Assembly: GCA_030424715.1 (NCBI GenBank) | Contig: JAUHWH010000004.1 | Coordinates: forward strand, 1-32,436 | Source: Bdellovibrionia bacterium | GTDB taxonomy: Bacteria > Bdellovibrionota > Bdellovibrionia > Bdellovibrionales > JAGQZY01 | DNA: 32,436 nucleotides | Reading direction: 5' to 3' | Shown here: piece after piece, positions 8,416 through 17,097 of the stretch | How positions within the stretch are numbered: the stretch's first letter is position 1 | How the letters are laid out: every line of letters begins with the position of its first letter | Notes under the pieces: model-generated | What the model was told of the DNA's origin: nothing | What the model saw: the letters and a program-made list of their open reading frames with translations, nothing else | Database searches by the model: none | Program-made: the position numbers and the translations under genes

Positions 8416-9837
8416 ATGAGAACTTTTGATGTCGTTATCATTGGTGCCGGAACGGCGGGCTTAACGGCGCGTCGAGAGGTGGCTAAACAAACCCAAAGCT
8501 ACGCCATCATTGATGACGGCCCTCTAGGGACAACATGTGCTCGCGTGGGCTGTATGCCGTCAAAGGTTCTTATTCAAGTCGCTAACGATTACGACCGCCG
8601 CAGAAAGTTCTCGACCGAGGGCATTCACGGCGGTGATTCTTTGTTGATCAATCACGAACAGGTCATGGAGCATGTCCGCAGTTTGCGCGACCGTTTCGTA
8701 CGAGGCGTGAAAAGTGGTATGGATGAGTGGGAAAGCCATCTCATTCGTGGTCAGGCGAAGTTTGTGGATTCCAACACTCTCGAAGTGAATGGCGAAAAAA
8801 TAAAAGCCAATAAAATCATATTAGGTTTAGGCTCTCGTCCCATTTTACCAAAGCCATGGTTGCCCTGGCGGGATCATATTGTGACAACTGACGACTTCTT
8901 CGAACTCGATGAATTACCCAAAAAAATGGCTGTCATAGGCCTTGGTGTTATCGGTCTTGAGCTTGGACAAGCTCTGCACCGCCTTGGAGTCGAGGTTGTG
9001 GGAGTGACAACAAACAAATCTATGGGAGGTCTGACCGACCCAGTTTTACAAAACTATGCTGCAAATAAGTTTTCAGAAGAGATGAACCTTCATTTCAACG
9101 GAGCCAAGTTGCTCGGTTTGACGACTGATGGGCAGTTGCAGGTCGAAGCCGATGATACTATTTACAACGTCGACAAGGCTCTGGTGGCGGTTGGTCGCAG
9201 GTCTAATATCGATCGAGTGGCCATAGAGAACTTGGGACTGAATCTTGATGAACAAGGATTACCTGAAATTAATAAAAACACTATGGAGATCTCAGGAGCG
9301 CCCCATATTTTTGTCCCCGGTGATGTCAATGGCGAGCGACCTTTGTTACATGAGGCTGCAGACGAGGGTGTCATTGCTGGTCTGAACGCCGCCACTGTTT
9401 CTACAGAGAACGAGTGTTTCAAGAGGCGAGTGCCTTTGGGGATCACCTTTAGTGATCCTAACATCGCCACCATTGGTCGGCGCTATATCGAGCTTCAAAA
9501 AGAAAATGTGGATTTTGTCACGGGCACTGTTTCGTTTGAGGGCCAGGGACGTAGCATTGTTAAGTTGAAAGAAATAGGTTTGCTTCATGTTTATGTTGGC
9601 AAGCACGATGGTAAACTACTGGGTGCGGAACTCTTTGGACCTGACGGAGAACACTTGGCCCACCTTTTGGCGTGGGCGATCTCAATGGACCTCACTGTTC
9701 ATCAGACTTTGCGGATGCCTTTTTATCATCCTGTTGTTGAAGAAGGATTGAGAACCGCCTTGAGAAATGCAGCCAAACAGCTGGGTAGTGAAGGCCACAA
9801 CGAGCTTTTCCGTTGTGGTGATGCGCCCATTCGTTAA
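8416..9837 (+). CDS. FAD-dependent pyridine nucleotide-disulfide oxidoreductase (dihydrolipoamide dehydrogenase-like)
   Basis: The ATG at 8416 is chosen over the adjacent TTG because CGAGG lies about six bases upstream. The product is 473 aa, full length for the class. The FAD fold GAGTAG is at about residues 10-15. The redox disulfide GTTCARVGC gives Cys 41 and Cys 46. The second Rossmann motif GLGVIGLELG is at about 174-183 and the FAD-binding APHIFVPGD at about 296-304. The C-terminal His-Glu pair HPVVEE (His 438, Glu 443) activates the thiol in this family. The CARVGCMPSK motif is closer to dihydrolipoamide dehydrogenases than to glutathione reductases, but no 2-oxo acid dehydrogenase genes are nearby. 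Cotranscription with the peroxiredoxin-glutaredoxin suggests it supplies reducing power to that system, perhaps as a glutathione reductase substitute; the substrate is inferred. Confidence 0.85.
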   Translation: MRTFDVVIIGAGTAGLTARREVAKQTQSYAIIDDGPLGTTCARVGCMPSKVLIQVANDYDRRRKFSTEGIHGGDSLLINHEQVMEHVRSLRDRFVRGVKSGMDEWESHLIRGQAKFVDSNTLEVNGEKIKANKIILGLGSRPILPKPWLPWRDHIVTTDDFFELDELPKKMAVIGLGVIGLELGQALHRLGVEVVGVTTNKSMGGLTDPVLQNYAANKFSEEMNLHFNGAKLLGLTTDGQLQVEADDTIYNVDKALVAVGRRSNIDRVAIENLGLNLDEQGLPEINKNTMEISGAPHIFVPGDVNGERPLLHEAADEGVIAGLNAATVSTENECFKRRVPLGITFSDPNIATIGRRYIELQKENVDFVTGTVSFEGQGRSIVKLKEIGLLHVYVGKHDGKLLGAELFGPDGEHLAHLLAWAISMDLTVHQTLRMPFYHPVVEEGLRTALRNAAKQLGSEGHNELFRCGDAPIR

Positions 9838-9870
9838 AATTCCTGGTGAAAATATTTTTAGAAAGGAAGA

Positions 9871-9897
9871 CCAGACCGCTAGTCTTCAGCAGTCTGG
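9871..9897. terminator. Bidirectional intrinsic terminator between convergent genes
   Basis: Arms CCAGAC (9871-9876) and GTCTGG (9892-9897) are extended inward by GCT (9878-9880) pairing with AGC (9888-9890) across one mismatch. The loop is seven bases. A T-rich stretch follows on the plus strand (ctcttgtttt), and the minus strand is also pyrimidine-rich beyond the stem (tcttcctttct). The position between two convergent stop codons fits. Confidence 0.7.
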
Positions 9898-9906
9898 ACT
9901 CTTGTT

Positions 9907-10566
9907 TTAGTAGGTCGACAGCTCTAAAGAGTCGCCTTCTTCAGGGTCGATGACCAAAGAGCCTTGTGCATCAGGAGCTTGTTGCTGTTTGGTGTCTCGC
10001 GCCTCTCCATGGTCATGACCGACTGGAAAGCAATCGTCTGAGCTAAAGGACTTTTTTTCGACATACTGTTGAGCCAATTCACGTAACTCAGTTTCTGTCT
10101 GATTACTGGTGGCTGAATCGTAGACAGCCATCGTGCAGGTTTTGGTGTTTCTTTGGGTGTTGGGCGTACGAACGGTGATGATTTGAAAACCCGTTTTTCC
10201 TGTGTCTGTTTTATAATTTAATCGATAGACTAGCGCATGACGAGTCCAGCGGCCTGATCCGTTTTTCTTTTGAATCACTTCGATGTCACCGGCGACGGAG
10301 TGTGTGCCACTCTGTCTGCCGAGGGGCATGAAATAGGCGTTGTCGTTGAGTTTTCGATTGGTCACCACGAGGTTTGAGCGTTTATGGTTGCCCTGAATCA
10401 TTATGCGATCACCGTTACCACTGTAAGAGCCGCAGATGCTCTGGACGTAGTCCACGTGGCCGACCACTTGGCAATTTTTCGTTGAGATGTTTTGACTTTT
10501 ATAGTCCGAGTTCGCGAATCCAACGGCGGGTAAGCCGAGTAAAAAACCTACAATCAATGATTTCAT
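9907..10566 (-). CDS. Secreted protein of unknown function
   Basis: The ATG at 10566 is chosen because AAAGGAG lies just upstream and the signal peptide MKSLIVGFLLGLPAVGFA begins there; a longer open frame upstream (to 10812) has no such support. The product is 219 aa, about 201 after cleavage. Four cysteines in the mature part (CQVVG, SICGS, KTCTM, DDCFP) could form two disulfides. The middle part looks beta-rich (RIMIQGNHKRSNLVVTN, GTHSVAGDIEVIQKK), and the tail is acidic and Gln-rich. I do not recognise a family. It shares a 299-bp divergent upstream region with the efflux operon but need not be related to it. A periplasmic or exported location is inferred from the signal alone. Confidence 0.75.
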   Translation of the reverse strand: MKSLIVGFLLGLPAVGFANSDYKSQNISTKNCQVVGHVDYVQSICGSYSGNGDRIMIQGNHKRSNLVVTNRKLNDNAYFMPLGRQSGTHSVAGDIEVIQKKNGSGRWTRHALVYRLNYKTDTGKTGFQIITVRTPNTQRNTKTCTMAVYDSATSNQTETELRELAQQYVEKKSFSSDDCFPVGHDHGEARDTKQQQAPDAQGSLVIDPEEGDSLELSTY

Positions 10567-10739
10567 AATGACTCCTTTATATAAGGTTTGTTCAATGCAA
10601 AAAAGGGACCCGCATATTGAGCTCTGTTTTGAGCTGAAGAATTTCTGGCAAGCGGGAGTGCTCATTTTGGGCACCACCTGGACTCCTCTGACCGGAAAGG
10701 GGGAGGGTTCTTTTGGGTGGGTGGCAGAAAACGAGCAAG

Positions 10740-10760
10740 GTTGTTTCACAATGAGACAAC
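10740..10760. promoter_or_regulatory. 21-bp palindrome, candidate TetR operator of the efflux operon
   Basis: Arms GTTGTTTCA (10740-10748) and TGAGACAAC (10752-10760) match at eight of nine positions around a three-base centre. The length and symmetry are typical of TetR/AcrR operators. It lies about 105 bp before the TolC-like gene, whose operon ends with a TetR-family gene, so self-repression of the operon is the simplest reading. Confidence 0.5.
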
Positions 10761-10865
10761 GAGACCAGGCGCACCTCGTTAATGGCCCAGAACGGAAACT
10801 ATTTGTTGCCAAACCCCCAAGGCTACCTTAATTTAAAACGAACGTTTGAATCAAACAGGTGTTTT

Positions 10866-12317
10866 ATGAGAAGCTATCTATCCGTTATTTCTATTCTTTT
10901 TCTGATACCCTCCATAGTTTGGAGTCAAAATAAGGTCATCTTGTCTGAGCCCGTCTTGAATGGCTTGATTAAAAAAGAGCCCCCTGGTGTTCAGGAGATT
11001 GAGGCCAGCTTTCTTGCTGTCAAAAGCCAGCAACTGGATAAGTCCACTTTGTACAGTGCTCGGATCGATGGTGAGGGCTCGGTCTATAGATCTGACGAGC
11101 GCCTGCTTAATAATTTTGACGGGGCCGTCACGAGAAGCGCCAACTCTTACTCTTTAGGGGTCGTGAAGCCGACACCCTATGGGGTGACCATCGGGGCCAA
11201 GGCCTTCTCAGGAAAATCGACCAATGCATTTGTGACAGACGCTGCCAATGCCGGTGTGTCGGTGACTTTAGCTGTGGATCTCTTTCAAAACTTTTTGGGT
11301 CGTCGTGCCCTGAGTGATCTTGAGAAAAGCGAAATGAGTGTCAAGCGGGCCGAGCTGGAGAAAGTCAGTCAGTTGAAAGCTTACGAGGCCAATATTCGCA
11401 AACTGTATTGGGCGCTTGTGGCAAACAATGAACAGTATGAACTGATAACCAATTTGGTGGCCACGGCCGAGCAGCAATACAAAGAAGCCACCCGGCGACA
11501 AAGACAAGGTGTGGCTGATTCTGGAGAAGTGGCACGCTATCGGTCAGAGTGGACCACACGCAAGGCTAACCTGTTAACCATCGGATACCAAAAAAGTGAT
11601 CTGCTTCGATCTTTACGAGAGCTATTGCCAGATCTTGCTGGCAAAGAAATTGTTTTAGCCCCTTATAGTGTTGAAAAAATTCAATCCAAAGTTTTGGCAT
11701 GCACGGCTCAGATAGGGCAGCACAACGCGGCACCGGTGCAGTATACAAACTATGATGAAATAGTGGCCCTACTAGAAGAGGAGCGTGAGTTAGAGGAGAA
11801 GGTCGCACGAACGGTGGGTGACCCAACCGTGCAACTGACCGGTGAGTACGCCAGTGTCGGGCGTGACTTTGGTGCGGGAGCCGCGCAAGACAACTTCTAC
11901 AGCGACCCTCGGGGGCGGAGAAGCCTTGGCCTACGCGTGTCCATTCCCATAGGAGGGCGCAATGCCGATAGCAGTGAAGTCAAAGAGCGGTTGGCCAAAA
12001 AGCGCTACTACGCCCTGGCGCAAAACAACCTTTTAAAAATTAAGGCTTTCCATCAAGAGACGGCTAAAAAAATAGAGCTTCTTCACGAGGTGGTAAAAAA
12101 CCAGAGGGACACCAACGAATCCTTATCGAAAAGTCTTAAGCTGAGCCGACGTAAATACAAACAGGCCCGTATTAGTTTACAAGAGCTGATCAGTGAAAAG
12201 GATTTACGACTGAACTCTCAGTTGAGCGAGATTCAAACCAACCTAACCATTATCAATTCGTTGATGGACTATTTCAGTATTTACGGCGACTTCCCATGTG
12301 AGTTTAACAGGATCTAA
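10866..12317 (+). CDS. TolC-family outer-membrane efflux protein
   Basis: The ATG at 10866 is chosen because it begins a signal peptide (MRSYLSVISILFLIPSIVWS/Q) with AGG-type ribosome-binding bases upstream. The product is 483 aa. The family is recognised from two structurally repeated halves. Each has long amphipathic helices (for example about residues 140-250, with LEKSEMSVKRAELEKVSQLKA, and 370-460, rich in Lys/Glu) and short beta strands expected to form the outer-membrane barrel (TLYSARIDGEGSVYR; DPTVQLTGEYASVGRDFG). TolC proteins are trimeric exit ducts for RND pumps. It ends two bases before the RND permease start, so the two are translated together. Substrate unknown. Confidence 0.88.
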   Translation: MRSYLSVISILFLIPSIVWSQNKVILSEPVLNGLIKKEPPGVQEIEASFLAVKSQQLDKSTLYSARIDGEGSVYRSDERLLNNFDGAVTRSANSYSLGVVKPTPYGVTIGAKAFSGKSTNAFVTDAANAGVSVTLAVDLFQNFLGRRALSDLEKSEMSVKRAELEKVSQLKAYEANIRKLYWALVANNEQYELITNLVATAEQQYKEATRRQRQGVADSGEVARYRSEWTTRKANLLTIGYQKSDLLRSLRELLPDLAGKEIVLAPYSVEKIQSKVLACTAQIGQHNAAPVQYTNYDEIVALLEEERELEEKVARTVGDPTVQLTGEYASVGRDFGAGAAQDNFYSDPRGRRSLGLRVSIPIGGRNADSSEVKERLAKKRYYALAQNNLLKIKAFHQETAKKIELLHEVVKNQRDTNESLSKSLKLSRRKYKQARISLQELISEKDLRLNSQLSEIQTNLTIINSLMDYFSIYGDFPCEFNRI

Positions 12318-12319
12318 TT

Positions 12320-15300
12320 ATGACAAAGATATCACAATTTTTTATTGAAAATGCAAAACTCACCATTGTTCTCTCATTGGGTTTGTTTCTGTTTGGCTAC
12401 GAAGGCCTAAAGGCGATGAACGCGGAGAGTTTCCCGTCCGTGTCTTTCGCCACCGCTACGGTTGTCACAAGTTATGATGGTGCGACGGCCTCGGATATCG
12501 AAACGAAAATCACGAAACCCTTAGAAGACGAGATTCGCGGTGTTGCTGGTTTGAAAGATGTTAAGTCAACATCCCAAGCTGGTCTGTCATCGATCACGGT
12601 GCGTGTTGATATGGATGATCCTAAAGTGGATGTGGATAAAACCATCGACGAGGTTCAGAAGGCGGTGGATCGCGTCTCAGACCTTCCCCGAGATCTAAAA
12701 GATGCGCCTAAATTTACTGAACTCAATAGTGATGAATTTCCTGTTATCGAAATTGCGATAACAGGAGAGAACGTCAATCGCTCTCGCGATTTACTGGCTG
12801 ATCAATTAAAAGAAGACCTCGAAGACAATCGGGCGGTCAAAGAGGTTCGCTTGGTGGGTTTTAAAGAGCGTGTGTTTGACATCTTTCTCGATCTCAAGAA
12901 GCTTCGCTCCTACCACATCTCAGTATCAGAGGTGATGGCCCGCATCCAGAGTCGTAACTCCAATACCCCAGGGGGAGCTCTTCGAACCAGTGCCACCCAA
13001 GACTTGGTGCGAGTCGAGGGTAAAATCAGTGATGTTGATGAGCTAAATAATGTCGTGGTTCGCTCAAACTTTTCAGGCGAGACGATTCTGCTGAAAGACA
13101 TTGCTGCCGTGACGGACTCCTCTGAAGAGGTGAAAGTGCTATCTCGATACAATGCTCAAGATGCCACCTTGTTGGTGGTTAACAAAAAGGCCGGTGCGGA
13201 TACCATTAAGATGGTGCGTGAGCTCGATGAAATCATAAAAAGCTATCGGAAGCGCAATGGTGACTATCAGTTTAATATTTATCATTCAGAAGGACAAAAA
13301 GTAAAAGAGCGGGTCGATGTCCTGGCCAGTAATGCAGCCACAGGGCTTGTACTCGTGGTGTTATTTTTGTTTCTTTTTCTGCCCGGTAAAATTGGACTGG
13401 CAGCCTCGCTATCACTGCCCTTGGCGATGATGGGTGCCATGGGGCTGATGCCAAGCTTTGGCATGAATATCGATGCCATCACTGTGTTGGCTTTGGTTAT
13501 CGCTCTAGGGATGATGGTGGATAACTCGGTTGTTATTAGTGAGAACTTCACGAGACTTCGAAAAGACGGGGTTTCACCGATGGATGCGGCCACGCAATCG
13601 ATCGACAGTCTTTGGTTGCCCATCACCGCCACGGCCTTCACGACCATTGCCGCCTTTTTGCCGATGCTCGTTACCAAAGGCGTTATGGGGCAGTTTATCA
13701 AGTGGATACCCATTGTTGTTACCATGACACTGTTACTGTCGCTGCTGGAGTCTTTCTTCTTTTTACCCATGCGTTTGGTTTGGGCCGGAAAAAAAGTTAA
13801 GCCAAAAGATGATCAAGGAAACTCTGACTGGTTCTCTCGTTTTGAAAACAAATTCGAGTCTTTCATGACTGTTGTTGTTCGTCATCGATACTGGGTGATG
13901 GGTGTGTTCAGTCTGCTCTTAGTGTTTTCGATATTCATGATGACGGTTGCGAACAAATTTATTCTCTTCCCGGCAGATCAAACGGAACAGTACATTGCAA
14001 GAATTGAGATGCCCACCGGGACACGCCTTGAAGCCACCCATGAAAAACTGATTGATATTTCTCAGCGAGTGAAAGAGGTGCTTAAAGAGGATGTGTTGCA
14101 CGTGGTCGCTCGCGCTGGTACGGCCCAAATGGGCCCAAGCGACCCCAAGGGGCAAGAAGGGGCCAATATCGGTATGCTCACGATCTATGTGAGCGACAAT
14201 GCCAAATACAATCGCCCTTACACAGAAATTTTAAAAGCCTTGCGAGTGATCAAACCAGATTACGTGAAAAGTATTTCTTTTGAAGAAATGGTCAACGGCC
14301 CACCGGTAGGAAATCCCATCGAAGCCACTTTCCGATCCAACTCAGAAAAAGAAATCGACCAAATGATCGCAGTGATTTCGGAGAAGTTATCAAAAACCGA
14401 CGGTGTGCAGGACCTTCGCGTTAATGACGTGTATGGTGATGACGAGGTGTTCGTTGATATCGACTACGCGAAGGCCGCTCGTCTCGGCATTGAAGTTGAG
14501 CAAATTGGTAGTGTCATCCGAACCGCAGTGTCAGGGCGTAGAATCTCGGATGTGACTTTGAACAACAAAGAGGTCGATCTTGTCTTACGCCTTGACCAGC
14601 CCTATCGACAGGACATTGAAGACCTAAAAAAACTTGTCGTGAGAGACCCCCTAGGCAATTTGGTGCCTTTGGGGACCCTGGCGCAGTTTCGAAAAGAGCG
14701 GGGCACGCCGCAAATCAAGCGTTTTGATTTTAAGAGATCAAAGACCCTGACTGGTAATGTGGACGTGGACAAAATCACTTCAATGCAAGCCAACCAAATT
14801 GTGAAAGAAACCTTCGAGAGTAATAAATCTCAGTTTCCGGGAGTGAGCTTGGTCTTTGGCGGTGCCCAAGAGTCGACAAATGAGTCCATGTCCTCTTTGT
14901 TCTCGGCCCTCAAGCTCAGTCTGATTGGCATTGCCGCACTTCTTGTTTTTCTTTTCAATTCATTTTTGCGACCGCTGATTATCATGACCACCATTCCATT
15001 GGGGTTACTGGGGTTTTCTGTGGCCTTTTTTCTCCATGGTCGACCTATTTCTTTTCTGGCGCTTATCGGGATCATCGGATTGGGGGGAATCATTGTGAAT
15101 TCCGGAATTGTTTTGATCAGCTTTATTGATGAAATGCGTGCTGAAGGAAAAATGCCTTTAAACGAAATTCTAATAAAGGCCTCGGGAATGCGTCTGCGGG
15201 CGGTTTTTGTGACCAGTTTAACCACGATCAGTGGCTTGTTTCCGACAGCTTATGGAATTGGCGGTAACGATGCGTTGTTGATACCCATGACATTGGCCAT

Positions 15301-15454
15301 GGCCTGGGGCTTGACTTCGGGGACAATACTGACACTGGTTTGGGTGCCAGCGGCTTATGCAATTCTAGAAGACGGTACATCGTTGGCGACCCGTATTGTG
15401 AATGCCTTGTTAAAAAGACGTCAGAGTCCTACAGGAGCAAGTAGTGACCAGTGA
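12320..15454 (+). CDS. RND-family efflux permease (AcrB/HAE-like)
   Basis: 1044 aa, the usual length for RND transporters. One N-terminal membrane segment (about 12-30) precedes a large periplasmic loop with the porter sub-domains. A block of transmembrane helices follows at about 337-490. The second membrane anchor (about 525-545), second periplasmic loop and C-terminal helices (about 870-1030) repeat the plan. The proton-relay helix has GMMVDNSVVISEN with Asp 401; the second aspartate of AcrB's DD pair is Asn here, as in many RND proteins. The partner outer-membrane gene is directly upstream and the TetR gene overlaps the 3' end by 11 bases. No membrane-fusion (adaptor) protein is encoded in the operon, although RND pumps normally need one. 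Substrate cannot be told from sequence. Confidence 0.93.
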   Translation: MTKISQFFIENAKLTIVLSLGLFLFGYEGLKAMNAESFPSVSFATATVVTSYDGATASDIETKITKPLEDEIRGVAGLKDVKSTSQAGLSSITVRVDMDDPKVDVDKTIDEVQKAVDRVSDLPRDLKDAPKFTELNSDEFPVIEIAITGENVNRSRDLLADQLKEDLEDNRAVKEVRLVGFKERVFDIFLDLKKLRSYHISVSEVMARIQSRNSNTPGGALRTSATQDLVRVEGKISDVDELNNVVVRSNFSGETILLKDIAAVTDSSEEVKVLSRYNAQDATLLVVNKKAGADTIKMVRELDEIIKSYRKRNGDYQFNIYHSEGQKVKERVDVLASNAATGLVLVVLFLFLFLPGKIGLAASLSLPLAMMGAMGLMPSFGMNIDAITVLALVIALGMMVDNSVVISENFTRLRKDGVSPMDAATQSIDSLWLPITATAFTTIAAFLPMLVTKGVMGQFIKWIPIVVTMTLLLSLLESFFFLPMRLVWAGKKVKPKDDQGNSDWFSRFENKFESFMTVVVRHRYWVMGVFSLLLVFSIFMMTVANKFILFPADQTEQYIARIEMPTGTRLEATHEKLIDISQRVKEVLKEDVLHVVARAGTAQMGPSDPKGQEGANIGMLTIYVSDNAKYNRPYTEILKALRVIKPDYVKSISFEEMVNGPPVGNPIEATFRSNSEKEIDQMIAVISEKLSKTDGVQDLRVNDVYGDDEVFVDIDYAKAARLGIEVEQIGSVIRTAVSGRRISDVTLNNKEVDLVLRLDQPYRQDIEDLKKLVVRDPLGNLVPLGTLAQFRKERGTPQIKRFDFKRSKTLTGNVDVDKITSMQANQIVKETFESNKSQFPGVSLVFGGAQESTNESMSSLFSALKLSLIGIAALLVFLFNSFLRPLIIMTTIPLGLLGFSVAFFLHGRPISFLALIGIIGLGGIIVNSGIVLISFIDEMRAEGKMPLNEILIKASGMRLRAVFVTSLTTISGLFPTAYGIGGNDALLIPMTLAMAWGLTSGTILTLVWVPAAYAILEDGTSLATRIVNALLKRRQSPTGASSDQ

Positions 15455-16082
15455 AGATGCTAATAAATCCACGAAACAAAAAATTCTTGAGGTGGCTAAC
15501 GATCTGTTCGCAAAAAACGGTTATGCGGGTACCTCGGTCAGGGACATCGCCACAGCCGCTGATGTCAACCTGGCCGCCATCAACTATCATTTCAAAAACA
15601 AAGACAGCCTTTATTTACAGGTCTTTGAATTCAACTATGACTTGATCAACACCGCGGTGACAAAGATCGGCGAAAAAGCCACTTCGACTGAGGATCTCGC
15701 CATTGAAGTCTATCGACTTTTCATCTCCAGAGAGTCAGCTATTCTCAATACATTTAGAACTTTTCTTACGGATAATGTGACTATCCCGACTGATGACTCG
15801 GTTGATCGGACACAAGGTGAGTTCGGTCCACCGGGCGCTCAAACTTTTTTACAGCACGTGGATAATGACTTGGGTGGTGGCCATTCAGAAAGAGAAAAGC
15901 AGTGGGTTGTAAAAATGATTTTCTCCATTGTTGTTCATCACGGAGTGATCATGAGCACAGCGGTGATGAAAGAGAAGTGTAAAACCAACAAAGAATTCAC
16001 CCCTGAAGCCCTCGAAGATGCGGTTCGCCATGCAGTCCGTGCTTTCCTATTTTATTTGAAATCCAAGCAACTGAAAATGTGA
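15444..16082 (+). CDS. TetR/AcrR-family transcriptional regulator
   Basis: 212 aa with a GTG start preceded by AGGAG seven bases upstream; it overlaps the permease gene by 11 bases, so translation is coupled. The N-terminal helix-turn-helix (about residues 10-57) has the TetR pattern: ILEVANDLFAKNGYAGTSVRDIA, then VNLAAINYHFKNKDSLY. The C-terminal ligand-binding domain is helical, with no recognisable specificity. It is the last gene of the efflux operon and probably represses it. The palindrome at 10740-10760 is the likely operator, giving negative feedback relieved by the pump's substrate or another signal. Confidence 0.92.
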   Translation: MTSEDANKSTKQKILEVANDLFAKNGYAGTSVRDIATAADVNLAAINYHFKNKDSLYLQVFEFNYDLINTAVTKIGEKATSTEDLAIEVYRLFISRESAILNTFRTFLTDNVTIPTDDSVDRTQGEFGPPGAQTFLQHVDNDLGGGHSEREKQWVVKMIFSIVVHHGVIMSTAVMKEKCKTNKEFTPEALEDAVRHAVRAFLFYLKSKQLKM

Positions 16083-16112
16083 ATATCCCATTGCTGGGAT
16101 GATGCCCCGTAT

Positions 16113-16145
16113 CAGAGCTTAAAAAGAAGGGCTCTGCGAGTTTTG
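16113..16145 (+). terminator. Possible intrinsic terminator after the efflux operon
   Basis: Arms CAGAGC (16113-16118) and GCTCTG (16131-16136) with a 12-base loop are followed shortly by GAGTTTTG. A second small hairpin, ATCCCA (16085-16090) with TGGGAT (16095-16100), lies just after the tetR stop. The T-run is short, hence modest confidence. Confidence 0.4.
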
Positions 16146-16181
16146 AATTGACCAAATTTCAATATTAGGGAACCTGAGATT

Positions 16182-16799
16182 ATGATTATTCCATGGACTC
16201 AAATCAAATGGATCTCAGACGAAAAAGGCTATGGGCTTTTTGCGACTCAAGATATTCCACAAGGAACCATCACTTTTGTGCAGGATGGTTTAGATATTGT
16301 CATCTCTCCAGAGCACTTGGAGACGATCAATCCCCTTTTGCAGATTTATGTTGAAAAATATTCTTACGAGGACTTTTTAGGGAATCGCATCGTCTCGTGG
16401 GACCTAGGGAAGTATATGAACCATGATGACAACGCGAATACATTATCCACCGGTTACGGATTTGAAATTACGGTGCGGGACATTATTGCTGGTGAAGAGG
16501 TGACGGACGACTATCGGATTTTCAGCACTCATCACAACACTTCGAACTGGCACATAGAGGCGAACAAAGACAGTGTGGTCGTATTATTCCCCCAAGAGCT
16601 TGAGAAACAATGGGATCAAAAAGTTTTTGAAGCACTTCTTCAATTGAAAAAGGTAGAACAACCCTTGCGAGATTTCCTCGATAATGAAACTTGGGAGCGA
16701 GCAAACTCCATCGACTCCAATCCTGATGAATACGTTATGGTAAGGAACTCTTTTCCGCTCAAATACCGAACCCATATGGAGAGCTTAAGACCTGAGTAG
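16182..16799 (+). CDS. SET-domain protein (putative protein-lysine methyltransferase)
   Basis: 205 aa, no signal peptide. The SET fold is seen from KGYGLFATQDIPQGT (15-29), which matches the GxGxFAxxxIxxGT opening. YMNHDDNANT (78-87) corresponds to the NHS..PN knot motif that binds S-adenosylmethionine. ITVRDIIAGEEVTDDYR (96-112) matches the AxRDIxxGEELTxDY motif that carries the active-site tyrosine. The C-terminal about 90 residues are helical and are not the cysteine-rich post-SET of eukaryotic enzymes. SET proteins methylate lysines; the bacterial target is unknown. It stands alone, with no partner gene nearby. The ribosome-binding site is weak. The family originated in eukaryotic-type proteins, so transfer is possible but not shown. 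Confidence 0.85.
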   Translation: MIIPWTQIKWISDEKGYGLFATQDIPQGTITFVQDGLDIVISPEHLETINPLLQIYVEKYSYEDFLGNRIVSWDLGKYMNHDDNANTLSTGYGFEITVRDIIAGEEVTDDYRIFSTHHNTSNWHIEANKDSVVVLFPQELEKQWDQKVFEALLQLKKVEQPLRDFLDNETWERANSIDSNPDEYVMVRNSFPLKYRTHMESLRPE

Positions 16800-17097
16800 C
16801 TCCATATCTAAAAACTTGTTAGACTCCACCGAAGAAAGATAAAACTCTCGCTAATCGAAAAGCCACCTTTGGGTTTGCCAAGAATTCTTGCCTGATGAGT
16901 CTCTCACTCCAAATTTGCATTTACATAGGAATGTTCCTTCAAGGAGCCCAGCTTTGCCTAAATGTAAAGCTTGATTTTCATCGAAATCATAGACAACCTC
17001 CTGGTTTTCTATGGACCAAAGGTTTGGAATGACTCGCAAAGTATCCCTAAAATGATTATGGCAAGGTAATATTTTATCACTACAAAAAGGAGTCATT
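16800..17097. other. Intergenic region, about 300 bp
   Basis: No well-supported gene. A minus-strand open frame (16851-17096 from an ATG, 81 codons) reads as ordinary protein but lacks a ribosome-binding site, and its start collides with the next gene's own ribosome-binding site; I treat it as unproven. AAAAAGGAG at about 17083-17091 is the ribosome-binding site of the following gene. Confidence 0.4.

Noticed and set aside
10567-10812. 82-codon N-terminal extension of the minus-strand secreted protein
   Set aside because: The internal ATG at 10566 has a strong ribosome-binding site and starts a signal peptide; the extension would destroy export.
13282-13770. 162-codon minus-strand frame within the RND permease gene
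   Set aside because: It is a shadow of the permease, whose frame is unbroken and has family motifs.
16851-17096. Minus-strand frame of 81 codons with natural-looking sequence (for example DFDENQALHLGKAGLLEG)
   Set aside because: No ribosome-binding site, and its start overlaps the well-supported ribosome-binding site of the opposite gene. It might be a remnant, but I cannot support it as a gene.
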